Of a stretch of 64,000 nucleotides of DNA, positions 35,199 through 44,580 are shown one piece after another. Location of the stretch: NCBI RefSeq assembly GCF_009764265.1, contig NZ_RWIR01000045.1:62001-126000 (forward strand). The letters are read 5' to 3'. This DNA is from Pseudomonas sp. PB101. Lineage in GTDB: Bacteria; Pseudomonadota; Gammaproteobacteria; Pseudomonadales; Pseudomonadaceae. Position numbers and translations under genes: made by a program. Below the pieces are notes generated by a model, which worked only from the letters and a program-made list of their open reading frames with translations, was not told where the DNA came from and searched no databases. Position 1 is the first letter of the stretch. Every line of letters begins with the position of its first letter.

Positions 35199-35645
35199 AT
35201 GAGTACGCAAGACGATCAGGCTCTGGCCGATGAGTGGGCTGCGGCCCTGGAAGAAACCGGCGATGCCGGGCAGGCCGACATCGACGCCTTGCTGGCTGCC
35301 GATTCCGGCAACTCCGCGTCCAACCGCCTGCCGATGGAAGAGTTCGGCAGCGTGCCGAAAAACAACGATCCGGTGAGCCTCGAAGGCCCGAACCTGGACG
35401 TGATCCTTGATATCCCGGTGTCGATTTCCATGGAAGTGGGCAGCACCGACATCAACATCCGCAACCTGCTGCAACTCAACCAGGGTTCGGTGATCGAGCT
35501 CGATCGCCTGGCCGGCGAGCCGCTGGACGTGCTGGTCAACGGCACGCTCATCGCCCACGGCGAAGTGGTGGTGGTCAACGAGAAGTTCGGCATCCGCCTG
35601 ACGGACGTGATCAGCCCGAGCGAACGCATCAAGAAGCTGCGCTGA
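35199..35645 (+). CDS. fliN: FliN, flagellar motor switch protein
   Basis: A 148-residue C-ring protein with an acidic N-terminal extension and a C-terminal SpoA domain: LDVILDIPVSISMEVGSTDI, LLQLNQGSVIELDRLAGEPL and GEVVVVNEKFGIRLTDVIS. ATG 35199 gives the usual start MSTQDDQALADEWAAALEE; a TTG at 35175 is in frame but lacks support. It is followed directly by fliO. Confidence 0.95.
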   Translation: MSTQDDQALADEWAAALEETGDAGQADIDALLAADSGNSASNRLPMEEFGSVPKNNDPVSLEGPNLDVILDIPVSISMEVGSTDINIRNLLQLNQGSVIELDRLAGEPLDVLVNGTLIAHGEVVVVNEKFGIRLTDVISPSERIKKLR

Positions 35646-36089
35646 GTGAAAAGGGTTCTCGGGTTTGTCCTGGCAATGCCGTTCAGCGTGCTGGCGGCTG
35701 AACCTGTCGCCACGGCGGCCACGGCTGCTGCGCCGGCGGTGAGCAGCGGGGTGGGCGGTCAGCTGACGCAACTGGTGTTCGGCTTGCTGCTGGTGCTGGG
35801 GCTGATCTTCCTCCTCGCCTGGTTGCTGCGCCGGGTCCAGCAGGCCGGTCCGGCGGGCAAGGGGCAGGTGATCGACATCGTCGGCTCCCGTGCGCTGGGG
35901 CCGCGTGACCGCCTGATGCTGGTGCAGGTCGGCAACGAGCAGATCCTGTTGGGCCTGAGCCCCGGTAGCATCACGGCGCTGCACGTCCTCAAGGAGCCGG
36001 TGCAAGTGCCGAGCGCCGAGAAGGCGACGCCGGAATTTGCCCAGCGCCTGCTGGAGATGCTGGGTAAAGATCAAAAGGATAAGAAGTAA
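35646..36089 (+). CDS. fliO: FliO, flagellar export apparatus assembly protein
   Basis: A 147-residue bitopic membrane protein starting at GTG 35646, immediately after the fliN stop. It has a signal-like N-terminus ([18 protein letters not shown]), one transmembrane helix at about 40-62 ([20 protein letters not shown]) and a cytoplasmic FliO domain ([20 protein letters not shown]). FliO helps assemble the FliP-FliR core. It overlaps fliP by one base. Confidence 0.9.
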   Translation: MKRVLGFVLAMPFSVLAAEPVATAATAAAPAVSSGVGGQLTQLVFGLLLVLGLIFLLAWLLRRVQQAGPAGKGQVIDIVGSRALGPRDRLMLVQVGNEQILLGLSPGSITALHVLKEPVQVPSAEKATPEFAQRLLEMLGKDQKDKK

Positions 36090-36847
36090 TGGGTGCGCTA
36101 CGCATCGTCTTGACGCTGGCCCTGATGCTGGCCGCGCCGTTGGCATTGGCCGCCGATCCGCTGTCGATCCCGGCCATCACCCTGGGCACCAATGCGCAGG
36201 GTGCGCAGGAATACTCGGTCAGCCTGCAGATCCTGCTGATCATGACCGCGCTGAGTTTCATCCCGGCGTTTGTCATGCTGATGACCAGCTTCACCCGGAT
36301 CATCATCGTCTTCTCGATCCTGCGCCAGGCCCTGGGCCTGCAGCAAACACCGTCGAACCAGATCCTCACCGGCATGGCGCTGTTCCTGACCCTGTTCATC
36401 ATGGCGCCGGTGTTCGACCGGGTGAACCAGGACGCCTTGCAGCCGTATCTGGCGGAAAAGCTCACGGCCCAGGACGCGGTGGCCAAGGCGCAGGTGCCGA
36501 TCAAGGATTTCATGCTCGCCCAGACCCGCACCAGCGATCTGGAGCTGTTCATGCGCCTGTCCAAGCGCACTGACATCGCGACGCCGGATCAGGCGCCTTT
36601 GACCATCCTGGTGCCGGCCTTCGTGACCTCCGAGCTGAAAACCGCGTTCCAGATCGGTTTCATGATCTTCATTCCATTCCTGATCATCGACCTGGTCGTG
36701 GCCAGTGTGTTGATGGCCATGGGTATGATGATGCTCTCGCCGCTGATCATTTCCCTGCCGTTCAAGATCATGTTGTTCGTGCTGGTGGATGGCTGGGCGC
36801 TGATCATCGGCACGCTGGCCAGCAGCTTTGGAGGTGTGTCGCCATGA
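36089..36847 (+). CDS. fliP: FliP, flagellar export gate protein
   Basis: A 252-residue polytopic protein made with a cleavable signal peptide ([19 protein letters not shown]). The conserved FliP segments are present: [40 protein letters not shown] and, at the C-terminus, [19 protein letters not shown]. Five FliP with FliQ and FliR form the export pore core. It overlaps fliQ by four bases. Confidence 0.96.
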   Translation: MGALRIVLTLALMLAAPLALAADPLSIPAITLGTNAQGAQEYSVSLQILLIMTALSFIPAFVMLMTSFTRIIIVFSILRQALGLQQTPSNQILTGMALFLTLFIMAPVFDRVNQDALQPYLAEKLTAQDAVAKAQVPIKDFMLAQTRTSDLELFMRLSKRTDIATPDQAPLTILVPAFVTSELKTAFQIGFMIFIPFLIIDLVVASVLMAMGMMMLSPLIISLPFKIMLFVLVDGWALIIGTLASSFGGVSP

Positions 36848-37113
36848 CGCCGGAAGTTGCGGTCGATATTTTCCGTGAAGCGCTGTGGCTGACCACCATG
36901 ATGGTGGCGGTGCTGGTGATCCCAAGTCTGCTGGTGGGCCTGCTGGTGGCGATGTTCCAGGCCGCCACCCAGATCAACGAACAGACCCTGAGCTTTTTGC
37001 CGCGCCTGCTGGTGATGCTGGTGACGCTGATCGTTGGCGGTCCATGGCTGGTGCAGACCTTCATGGAATATATCCTGCAGCTGTACGGCAGCATTCCCCA
37101 GGTCATCGGCTAA
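36844..37113 (+). CDS. fliQ: FliQ, flagellar export gate protein
   Basis: An 89-residue protein with two hydrophobic helices ([20 protein letters not shown] and [20 protein letters not shown]) around the conserved [17 protein letters not shown] loop. It coils around the FliP-FliR core in the inner membrane. The start overlaps fliP and fliR follows after three bases. Confidence 0.95.
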   Translation: MTPEVAVDIFREALWLTTMMVAVLVIPSLLVGLLVAMFQAATQINEQTLSFLPRLLVMLVTLIVGGPWLVQTFMEYILQLYGSIPQVIG

Positions 37114-37116
37114 GCC

Positions 37117-37899
37117 ATGTCACTGCTTGCGCTGACCGATACCCAGATCAGCACCTGGGTGGCGACATTCATGTTGCCGCTGTTTCGCGTCGGCTCCTTG
37201 CTGATGGTCATGCCGGTATTCGGCACGACCCTGCTGCCGCGGCGCATCCGCCTGTATTTCGCCCTGGCCATTACCGTGGTCATCGCGCCGGGCCTGCCAC
37301 CGATGCCTCCGGTCAATCCGCTGGACTTGAGCGGGCTGCTGCTGATCGCCGAGCAAATCCTCATCGGCGCGGTGATGGGTTTTTCCCTGCAGCTGTTCTT
37401 CCAGGCCTTTGTGGTCGCCGGGCAGATCGTCGCGATCCAGATGGGCATGGGCTTCGCCTCGATGATCGACCCGGCCAACGGCGTATCGACGGCGGTGATC
37501 GGGCAATTCTTCACCATGCTGGTGACGCTGCTGTTCCTGTCCATGAACGGTCATCTGGTGGTGTTCGAGATCCTCACCGAGAGCTTCACCACGCTGCCGG
37601 TAGGCGGCGGCCTGATGGTCAATCACTACTGGGAGCTGGCCGGCAAGCTTGGCTGGGTGCTCGGTTCGGCGTTGTTGCTGGTGCTGCCGGCGATCACCGC
37701 GCTGCTGGTGGTCAACATCGCGTTTGGCGTCATGACCCGCGCGGCGCCGCAGTTGAACATTTTCTCGGTCGGCTTCCCGCTGATCCTGGTCCTGGGGCTG
37801 TTTATCGTCTGGGTCGGGCTGGCGGACATCCTCAATCAGTACCAACCGCTGGCCACCGAAGCCTTGCAGTTGTTGCGCGATATGGCACGGGCGAGCTGA
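37117..37899 (+). CDS. fliR: FliR, flagellar export gate protein
   Basis: A 260-residue integral membrane protein with about six hydrophobic segments and the conserved MVMPVFGTTLLPRRIRLYFA and QIVAIQMGMGFASMIDPANG motifs. FliR completes the FliP5Q4R1 core and contacts FlhB, whose gene follows three bases downstream. Length is typical. Confidence 0.95.
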   Translation: MSLLALTDTQISTWVATFMLPLFRVGSLLMVMPVFGTTLLPRRIRLYFALAITVVIAPGLPPMPPVNPLDLSGLLLIAEQILIGAVMGFSLQLFFQAFVVAGQIVAIQMGMGFASMIDPANGVSTAVIGQFFTMLVTLLFLSMNGHLVVFEILTESFTTLPVGGGLMVNHYWELAGKLGWVLGSALLLVLPAITALLVVNIAFGVMTRAAPQLNIFSVGFPLILVLGLFIVWVGLADILNQYQPLATEALQLLRDMARAS

Positions 37900-37902
37900 G
37901 TC

Positions 37903-39042
37903 ATGGCTGAGAGCGAAAGCGGTCAGGACAAAACAGAAGACCCCACGGAGAAGCGCAAGCAGGACTCCCGTGAAAAGGGTGAGGTAGCGCGCTCCAAGGA
38001 GCTCAACACCCTGGCGATCATGCTCGTCGGTGCCTCGGCGTTGCTGATTTTCGGCGGGGCCATGGCGCAGGACATGATGGAGCTGATGCGTCTCAACTTC
38101 TCGCTGCCGCGCGAAGTGATCCTGGATCAGCGCTCCATGGCCACCTACCTGATGCGCTCGGGGCAAATTGCCCTGTGGTCGATCCAGCCGGTGATGATCA
38201 CCCTGGTGCTGGCCGCCATCATCGGTCCGATTTCCCTGGGCGGCTGGCTGTTCGCGGCGAGCTCCATGGCGCCCAAGTTCAGCCGCTTGAACCCCGGTCC
38301 CGGGCTCAAGCGCATGTTCTCGACCAAATCGCTGGTGGAGCTGATCAAGGCCCTGGCCAAATTCATCATCATCCTGTTCGTGGCGCTGGCGGTGTTGTCG
38401 TCGGACATCGACGACCTGCTGCGCATTGCCCATGAGCCCCTGGACATGGCAATCATCCATAGCCTGCAAGTGGTGGGCTGGAGCACCCTGTGGATGGCGT
38501 GCGGGTTGATCCTCATCGCCGTGGTGGACGTGCCGGTGCAACTCTGGGAAAGCCACAAGAAACTGTTGATGACCAAGCAGGAAGTGCGTGACGAGCACAA
38601 GGACCAGGATGGGCGGCCGGAGGTCAAGCAGCGGATTCGACAGCTGCAGCGCGAAATGTCCCAACGGCGGATGATGGCGGCGATTCCCGAGGCCGACGTG
38701 GTCATCACCAACCCGACGCACTACGCCGTGGCCCTCAAGTACGACCCGGAGAAGGGCAATGCGCCGGTGTTGCTGGCCAAGGGCAGCGACTTCCTGGCCC
38801 TGAAGATCCGCGAGATCGCGGCGGCCAACGAGATCCTGCTGCTGGAGTCGCCGGCGCTGGCGCGTTCGATCTACTACTCCACCGAACTGGAGCAGGAAAT
38901 CCCCGGCGGGCTCTATCTGGCGGTTGCCCAGGTACTGGCTTACGTCTACCAGATCCGCCAGTACCGGGCGGGCAAGGGCAAGCGGCCGGATCCGCTCAAG
39001 GATGACCTGCCGATTCCGCCGGATCTGCGCCGCGATTCCTGA
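37903..39042 (+). CDS. flhB: FlhB, flagellar export specificity switch
   Basis: A 379-residue protein with an N-terminal charged region (ESGQDKTEDPTEKRKQDSRE), four transmembrane helices between about 35 and 215, and a cytoplasmic domain with the autocleavage motif NPTH (N270-H273) followed by YAVALKYDPEKGNAPVLLAK. Cleavage after N270, prompted by FliK, changes export from hook to filament substrates. It ends the fliL operon. A shortened paralogue without NPTH is encoded at 56712-57041. Confidence 0.96.
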   Translation: MAESESGQDKTEDPTEKRKQDSREKGEVARSKELNTLAIMLVGASALLIFGGAMAQDMMELMRLNFSLPREVILDQRSMATYLMRSGQIALWSIQPVMITLVLAAIIGPISLGGWLFAASSMAPKFSRLNPGPGLKRMFSTKSLVELIKALAKFIIILFVALAVLSSDIDDLLRIAHEPLDMAIIHSLQVVGWSTLWMACGLILIAVVDVPVQLWESHKKLLMTKQEVRDEHKDQDGRPEVKQRIRQLQREMSQRRMMAAIPEADVVITNPTHYAVALKYDPEKGNAPVLLAKGSDFLALKIREIAAANEILLLESPALARSIYYSTELEQEIPGGLYLAVAQVLAYVYQIRQYRAGKGKRPDPLKDDLPIPPDLRRDS

Positions 39043-39064
39043 GTTTTGCGCTGCTGCTGATGGC

Positions 39065-39133
39065 CCCTTCGCTGGCAAGCCAGCTCCCACAGGTTCGGCG
39101 ATAACTTGTGGGAGCGCGGCTTGCCCGCGAAGG
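39065..39133. repeat. Imperfect REPIN (paired REP elements)
   Basis: Arms CCTTCGCTGGCAAGCCAGCT (from 39066) and the reverse-oriented GTGGGAGCGCGGCTTGCCCG (39108-39127) form an imperfect inverted repeat with a short spacer. It belongs to the 'GGCAAGC..GCTCCCAC' REP subgroup seen at 53795. It lies between flhB and flhA. Confidence 0.8.
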
Positions 39134-39194
39134 CGTCAGTCCAGGCGATGCATATCCCCCTGAAAAAACACTCTATTTCTCCTGCCGCAAAAGT

Positions 39195-39210
39195 TGGAAA
39201 GCTTCTTGCA
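39195..39210 (+). promoter_or_regulatory. Probable sigma-54 (RpoN) promoter of flhA
   Basis: TGGAAAG-N4-TTGCA keeps the invariant GG (39196) and GC (39208) twelve bases apart, though the -24 box is weaker than the others here. It lies 62 bases before flhA. Confidence 0.65.
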
Positions 39211-39271
39211 GTAGCCGCTCTGCGCCTGCTTCAGGCGTCAAAAGTTTGCTTTAAAGGAACGGGGAAAACCG

Positions 39272-41401
39272 GTGGATCGCTCTCAGTTAATCAACACAGC
39301 TCGCACAAACGTCGCCGACCTCAGTCGGGGCAATCTGGGCGTGCCGCTGTTGTTGCTGGTCATGCTGGCGATGATGATGTTGCCGGTGCCGCCGTTCCTG
39401 CTCGACGTGTTCTTCACCTTCAACATTGCCCTGTCCATCGTCGTGCTGCTGGTGTGCGTCTACGCCTTGCGCCCGCTGGATTTCGCGGTGTTCCCGACCA
39501 TTCTGCTGGTGGCGACGCTGTTGCGCCTGGCGTTGAACGTGGCCTCCACGCGGGTGGTGATGCTTCACGGCCAGGACGGTCATGCGGCGGCCGGCAAGGT
39601 GATCCAGGCGTTCGGCGAGGTGGTGATCGGCGGTAACTACGTGGTCGGTATCGTGGTCTTCGCGATCTTGATGATCATCAACTTCGTCGTGGTGACCAAG
39701 GGTGCGGGGCGGATTTCCGAGGTGAGCGCGCGTTTCACCCTCGATGCGATGCCCGGCAAGCAAATGGCGATCGACGCCGACCTCAACGCCGGCCTGATCG
39801 ATCAGGCCCAGGCCAAGGCGCGCCGCTCGGAAGTGGCCCAGGAGGCCGAGTTCTACGGCTCCATGGACGGTGCCAGCAAATTCGTCCGGGGTGACGCCAT
39901 CGCCGGCCTGTTGATCCTGTTCATCAACCTGATCGGCGGCATGGCGGTCGGTATCTTCCAGCACGGCATGACCTTCGGCGACGCCGGCAAGGTGTATGCG
40001 CTGCTGACCATCGGTGACGGTTTGGTGGCGCAATTGCCATCACTGTTGTTATCGACAGCGGCGGCGATCATGGTGACCCGTGCTTCCGGTTCGGAAGACA
40101 TGGGCAAGCAGATCAATCGGCAGATGTTCGCTTCGCCCAAGGCGCTGGCGGTGGCGGCAGGCCTGATGGCGGTCATGGGCCTGGTGCCCGGTATGCCGCA
40201 CTTCTCGTTTCTCAGCATGGCGGCCATGGCGGCCGGTGGCGCCTACCTGTTCTGGAAGAAGCAGAACGTCGCCAAGGTGCAGGCCCTGCAAGAGGTCAAG
40301 CGCCAGCAGGAACTGCTGCCGTCGCCGGCCCGCGCCCAGGAAACCAAGGAGCTTGGCTGGGATGACGTGACGCCGATCGACATGATCGGCCTGGAAGTGG
40401 GTTATCGCCTGATTCCTTTGGTGGACCGCAACCAGGGCGGCCAGTTGCTGGCGCGGATCAAGGGGGTGCGCAAGAAGCTGTCCCAGGATCTGGGCTTCCT
40501 GATGCCGACCGTGCATATCCGCGACAACCTCGACCTGGCGCCAAGTGCCTATCGCCTGACCCTCATGGGCGTGATCCTGGCCGAAGCGGAGATTTACCCG
40601 GACCGCGAGCTGGCGATCAACCCGGGGCAGGTCTACGGCACGCTCAACGGCATTACCGCCAAAGATCCGGCTTTCGGCCTGGAGGCGGTCTGGATCGAAA
40701 TCAGCCAGCGCGCCCAGGCACAATCGCTCGGATATACCGTGGTCGATGCCAGTACAGTGGTGGCCACCCACTTGAACCAGATACTCTACAAGCATTCCAG
40801 TGAACTGATCGGTCACGAAGAAGTGCAGCAACTCATGCAATTGCTGGCCAAAAGCTCGCCAAAGCTGGCCGAGGAGCTGGTGCCGGGCGTGGTTTCGCTG
40901 TCGCAGCTGCTCAAGGTGCTGCAAGCGCTGTTGGCCGAACAGGTGCCTGTGCGCGATATCCGCAGCATTGCCGAGGCGATCGCCAACAATGCCGCCAAGA
41001 GTCAAGATACCGCCGCGCTGGTGGCTGCCGTGCGGGTTGGCGTATCCCGTGCAATAGTCCAAAGCATTGTAGGCACTGAGTCGGAGCTGCCAGTTATCAC
41101 GCTGGAGCCAAGGTTGGAACAGATATTGCTCAATAGTCTGCAGAAGGCAGGACAAGGCTCTGAAGAGGGCGTTCTGCTGGAGCCAAGCATGGCTGAGAAG
41201 CTGCAGCGCTCGCTGATCGACGCGGCGCAGCGCCAGGAGATGCAAGGTCAGCCGGTGATTCTGCTGGTGGCCGGTCCGGTTCGCGCGATGCTTTCGCGAT
41301 TTGGACGGCTCGCAGTCCCGGGTTTGCACGTGTTGGCTTACCAGGAAATCCCTGACAACAAGCAAGTGACCATCGTTGCGACAGTAGGGCCCAACGGCTG
41401 A
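39272..41401 (+). CDS. flhA: FlhA, flagellar export gate protein
   Basis: A 709-residue export channel protein. About eight transmembrane helices fill residues 20-320, including the conserved cytoplasmic loop with MPGKQMAIDADLNAGLIDQ and ARRSEVAQEAEFYGSMDGA; the C-terminal half forms the nonameric cytoplasmic ring that docks chaperone-substrate complexes. Translation starts at GTG 39272 (MDRSQLINTAR), matching known pseudomonad FlhA starts, with GGGGA upstream. It heads the flhA-flhF-fleN-fliA group. Confidence 0.96.
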   Translation: MDRSQLINTARTNVADLSRGNLGVPLLLLVMLAMMMLPVPPFLLDVFFTFNIALSIVVLLVCVYALRPLDFAVFPTILLVATLLRLALNVASTRVVMLHGQDGHAAAGKVIQAFGEVVIGGNYVVGIVVFAILMIINFVVVTKGAGRISEVSARFTLDAMPGKQMAIDADLNAGLIDQAQAKARRSEVAQEAEFYGSMDGASKFVRGDAIAGLLILFINLIGGMAVGIFQHGMTFGDAGKVYALLTIGDGLVAQLPSLLLSTAAAIMVTRASGSEDMGKQINRQMFASPKALAVAAGLMAVMGLVPGMPHFSFLSMAAMAAGGAYLFWKKQNVAKVQALQEVKRQQELLPSPARAQETKELGWDDVTPIDMIGLEVGYRLIPLVDRNQGGQLLARIKGVRKKLSQDLGFLMPTVHIRDNLDLAPSAYRLTLMGVILAEAEIYPDRELAINPGQVYGTLNGITAKDPAFGLEAVWIEISQRAQAQSLGYTVVDASTVVATHLNQILYKHSSELIGHEEVQQLMQLLAKSSPKLAEELVPGVVSLSQLLKVLQALLAEQVPVRDIRSIAEAIANNAAKSQDTAALVAAVRVGVSRAIVQSIVGTESELPVITLEPRLEQILLNSLQKAGQGSEEGVLLEPSMAEKLQRSLIDAAQRQEMQGQPVILLVAGPVRAMLSRFGRLAVPGLHVLAYQEIPDNKQVTIVATVGPNG

Positions 41402-41412
41402 GGTAGTGGTTT

Positions 41413-42741
41413 ATGCAAGTTAAGCGTTTTTTCGCCGCCGATATGCGTCAGGCCATGAAGCTGGTTCGTGATGAGCTGGGCGCTGATGCCGCCATTATTG
41501 GCAACCGGCGCATTGCTGGTGGTGTCGAGCTGACGGCTGCGCTGGATTACAAATTGTCGGCGCTGGCGCCGCGTGTTCCGAACATGGAGCTCGAAGACGA
41601 GCTGCGCAAGACTCAGTCGCGGATCGTCACCGCCCAGGCCGAATTGAGCCTGCGCAGCGATGGCGAGAGCGACAAGAGCACCAATCGCCAGTTGTTCGCC
41701 GGCTTGCCGCTGACCGCCGCCGAGCCGCTGATCGAACCGACGTACGCCGAACCCCGTCGCCCGGCACCGGCCGCAGCGCCGGCAGCCGGCGGCGTGGACC
41801 CGCGCGCGTTCGACTCGATGCGCTTCGAGCTCAACAGCCTGCGCGAACTCATGGAAGTACAACTCGGCTCCCTGGCCTGGAACCAGCTGCAAGGCAGCCG
41901 TCCGGACCAGGCCAACCTCTGGCGTCGCCTGCAACGCATCGGCCTGTCCGGCCCGCTGTCGCGCGACCTGCTGGCGCTGATCACCGACATCGAAGAGCCG
42001 CGTCAGGCCTGGCGCATGTTGCTGGCGCACCTGGCGCGGATGATCGCTACCCCGGAAGTCGAGCCGCTGGAAGAGGGCGGTGTGATCGCCATGGTCGGCC
42101 CTGCCGGCATGGGCAAGACCACCACCCTGGCCAAGCTGGCTGCGCGTTACGTGCTCAAGTACGGCGCGAACAACATTGCCCTGGTGAGCATGGACAGCTT
42201 CCGCATCGGCGCCCAGGAGCAGCTCAAGACCCTGGGGCGCATCCTCAATGTGCCGGTGACCCACGTCGATCCGGGCCAGTCCCTGGTGCAGGCGCTGGAA
42301 CCCTTGCTGCGCAAGCGCGTGGTGCTGATCGATACCGCCGGCCTGCAGGCCAGCGACCCGGCCCTGCGCATGCAGCTCGAAAGCCTGGCCGGTCGGGGCA
42401 TCCGCTCGAAAAATTATCTGGTTCTGGCAACCACCAGCCAGAAACAGGTTCTAACGGCCGCTTATCATAGTTACAAGCGTTGCGGGCTCGCCGGCTGCAT
42501 CCTGACTAAACTGGATGAAACGGCAAGCCTGGGCGAGGTGTTGAGCCTCGCCATCAGTCATGAGCTGCCGGTGGCGTACCTGACCGATGGTCCGCGGATT
42601 CCGGATGATCTTCATCTGCCGCGCCGTCATCAGTTGGTCAGTCGCGCTGTCAGCGTGCAAATGCAGGAAGAACCCAGCGAAGAAGCCATGGCTGACATGT
42701 TCGCTGATATCTACCACAGCCCGACCAAGCAGGTTGGCTGA
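41413..42741 (+). CDS. flhF: FlhF, SRP-like GTPase for polar flagellum placement
   Basis: A 442-residue GTPase: a variable N-terminal B domain, an N domain, and an SRP-type G domain with P-loop GPAGMGKTTTLAKLA near residues 229-243, LVSMDSFRIGAQEQL, DTAGLQ and TKLDE. It marks the pole where the flagellum is built. The Ala/Pro-rich stretch at about 112-125 is a linker. Eleven bases separate it from flhA, with GAGG before the ATG. Confidence 0.95.
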   Translation: MQVKRFFAADMRQAMKLVRDELGADAAIIGNRRIAGGVELTAALDYKLSALAPRVPNMELEDELRKTQSRIVTAQAELSLRSDGESDKSTNRQLFAGLPLTAAEPLIEPTYAEPRRPAPAAAPAAGGVDPRAFDSMRFELNSLRELMEVQLGSLAWNQLQGSRPDQANLWRRLQRIGLSGPLSRDLLALITDIEEPRQAWRMLLAHLARMIATPEVEPLEEGGVIAMVGPAGMGKTTTLAKLAARYVLKYGANNIALVSMDSFRIGAQEQLKTLGRILNVPVTHVDPGQSLVQALEPLLRKRVVLIDTAGLQASDPALRMQLESLAGRGIRSKNYLVLATTSQKQVLTAAYHSYKRCGLAGCILTKLDETASLGEVLSLAISHELPVAYLTDGPRIPDDLHLPRRHQLVSRAVSVQMQEEPSEEAMADMFADIYHSPTKQVG

Positions 42742-42748
42742 GGTAATA

Positions 42749-42856
42749 ATGAATCGTTTTTGTACCTACATCGATGGTCTGCCATGCATTGTTCCGTTTG
42801 CGAACGCGCAGCCAGTAATGTGGCCTCCGTCTATGCAAGACAAGGTAAAGAAATAA
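42749..42856 (+). CDS. Candidate 35-residue small ORF between flhF and fleN
   Basis: An ATG at 42749 has GAGG seven bases upstream and opens a 35-codon frame that ends one base before the fleN ATG, filling the otherwise empty 116-base gap. The product (MNRFCTYIDGLPCIVPFANA...) has no recognizable domain. The spacing suggests it could couple translation to fleN, but the frame may simply be fortuitous. Confidence 0.25.
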   Translation: MNRFCTYIDGLPCIVPFANAQPVMWPPSMQDKVKK

Positions 42857-42857
42857 C

Positions 42858-43688
42858 ATGGGCAGCATGCATCCCGTACAGGTGATCGCGGTGACCGGCG
42901 GCAAAGGTGGCGTCGGGAAAACTAACGTGTCAGTGAACTTGTCCCTGGCTTTGGCTGAGCTTGGCCGGCGCGTCATGCTGCTGGACGCCGACCTGGGACT
43001 GGCGAACGTCGATGTTCTGCTGGGCCTGACACCCAAACGTACCCTGGCCGACGTGATCGAGGGCCGCTGCGAACTGCGCGATGTATTGCTGCAGGGGCCA
43101 GGCGGCATCCGTATCGTTCCGGCCGCCTCCGGCACTCAGAGCATGGTGCACCTGAGCCCCGCGCAACACGCTGGCCTGATCCAGGCCTTCAGTGATATCG
43201 GCGACAACCTCGACGTGCTGGTGATCGACACCGCCGCGGGCATCGGCGAGTCGGTCGTCAGCTTCGTTCGCGCAGCCCAGGAAGTGCTGCTGGTGGTGTG
43301 CGACGAGCCGACCTCGATTACCGATGCCTACGCCTTGATCAAGTTGCTCAATCGCGACTACGGCATGAACCGCTTCCGCGTCCTGGCCAACATGGCCCAG
43401 AGCCCGCAGGAAGGGCGCAACCTGTTCGCCAAGTTGACCAAGGTCACCGATCGCTTCCTCGACGTCGCCCTGCAATACGTCGGCGCGGTGCCCTACGACG
43501 AAAGCGTGCGCAAGGCTGTGCAGAAGCAGCGCGCCGTCTACGAGGCGTTCCCGCGCTCCAAGTGCTCGCTGGCGTTCAAGGCCATCGCGCAGAAGGTCGA
43601 TACCTGGCCGCTACCGGCCAACCCGCGCGGGCACCTGGAATTCTTCGTCGAGCGGCTCGTGCAGCAGACAGCAGGACCTGTGCTATGA
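42858..43688 (+). CDS. fleN: FleN (FlhG), MinD-like ATPase controlling flagellar number
   Basis: A 276-residue ParA/MinD-family ATPase with deviant Walker A KGGVGKT (residues 16-22), the VMLLDADLGLANVDVLLGL switch region and VLVIDTAAGIGESV. FleN binds FleQ and lowers its activity, limiting flagella to one at the pole, and works with FlhF. ATG 42858 is used (an in-frame stop lies twelve bases upstream). The stop overlaps the fliA start as ATGA. Confidence 0.96.
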   Translation: MGSMHPVQVIAVTGGKGGVGKTNVSVNLSLALAELGRRVMLLDADLGLANVDVLLGLTPKRTLADVIEGRCELRDVLLQGPGGIRIVPAASGTQSMVHLSPAQHAGLIQAFSDIGDNLDVLVIDTAAGIGESVVSFVRAAQEVLLVVCDEPTSITDAYALIKLLNRDYGMNRFRVLANMAQSPQEGRNLFAKLTKVTDRFLDVALQYVGAVPYDESVRKAVQKQRAVYEAFPRSKCSLAFKAIAQKVDTWPLPANPRGHLEFFVERLVQQTAGPVL

Positions 43689-44425
43689 CAGCCAGCGGCT
43701 ACAACCTCTACAAGAAGTCGGCACGCGATGCGCAGTACGAGCTGATCGAGCGTTACGCGCCGCTGGTTAAACGCATTGCTTACCACTTGCTGGCGCGCCT
43801 GCCGGCCAGTGTCCAGGTCGAAGACCTGATCCAGGCCGGGATGATCGGCCTGCTTGAAGTATCGACCAAATATGACGCCAGCAAAGGCGCCAGTTTCGAG
43901 ACGTACGCGGGCATTCGAATCCGCGGCGCCATGCTCGATGAAGTGCGCAAGGGGGACTGGGCGCCACGTTCGGTCCACCGTAATACGCGCATGGTCAGCG
44001 ATGCCATCCGCTCGATTGAAGCGAAAACCGGCCGTGACGCTAAAGATCACGAGGTTGCGGCCGAACTCCAATTGAGTCTCGACGATTACTACGGAATTTT
44101 GAACGACACCCTGGGCAGCCGCTTATTCAGTTTCGACGATCTGTTGCAGGACGGCGAACACGAAGGGCTGCACGAGGATGGCGCGAGTGCTCATCTCGAG
44201 CCGTCACGCGATCTGGAAGATGAACGTTTCCAGGCTGCGCTGGCGGATGCGATTGCCAATTTGCCGGAGCGTGAGCGACTGGTGTTGGCGCTGTACTACG
44301 ACGAAGAGTTGAACCTCAAGGAAATCGGTGAGGTCCTGGGGGTCAGCGAATCGCGGGTCAGCCAGTTACACAGCCAGTGCGCGGCCCGTTTGCGGGGGCG
44401 TTTGGGGGAGTGGCGAGCGCGCTGA
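43685..44425 (+). CDS. fliA: FliA, sigma-28 flagellar sigma factor
   Basis: A 246-residue sigma factor. Region 2 reads YAPLVKRIAYHLLARLPASV ... DLIQAGMIGLLEVSTKYDAS and region 4 LPERERLVLALYYDEELNLK with the helix-turn-helix EIGEVLGVSESRVSQLHSQ. It transcribes late genes; matching promoters are visible at fliC (15359) and fliS (18329). A longer upstream frame exists, but ATG 43685 overlapping the fleN stop gives the normal FliA N-terminus. Confidence 0.97.
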   Translation: MTASGYNLYKKSARDAQYELIERYAPLVKRIAYHLLARLPASVQVEDLIQAGMIGLLEVSTKYDASKGASFETYAGIRIRGAMLDEVRKGDWAPRSVHRNTRMVSDAIRSIEAKTGRDAKDHEVAAELQLSLDDYYGILNDTLGSRLFSFDDLLQDGEHEGLHEDGASAHLEPSRDLEDERFQAALADAIANLPERERLVLALYYDEELNLKEIGEVLGVSESRVSQLHSQCAARLRGRLGEWRAR

Positions 44426-44427
44426 AG

Positions 44428-44445
44428 GCAGTGTGGGGACACTGC
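44428..44445. other. Small perfect hairpin downstream of fliA
   Basis: GCAGTGT and ACACTGC form a 7-base-pair stem around a GGGG loop three bases after the fliA stop. There is no T-run, so it is not a classical terminator; it may stabilize the transcript end. The rest of the gap to cheY (44446-44580) shows no clear promoter. Confidence 0.4.
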
Positions 44446-44580
44446 GAACGAGGCTGGTGTGGTGTTGAACTGCCCCGGTCGCGATCTGTTGTGCTCCAGA
44501 CAGTCATTGAGTGCTTTGCCGGATTGATTGAAATGGCGCGTCCAGGTGCTGGGCGCGTTTAAGACTGCTTGGAGGTCGAA

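Noticed and set aside
33471..36146. 891-codon minus-strand frame opposite fliL-fliO
   Set aside because: It spans several certain genes in opposite orientation and has shadow-like composition.
44446..44580. Sigma-28 promoter before cheY (GCCGGATT)
   Set aside because: The -35 position at the right spacing reads GACA and the -10 is poor, so no site is claimed.
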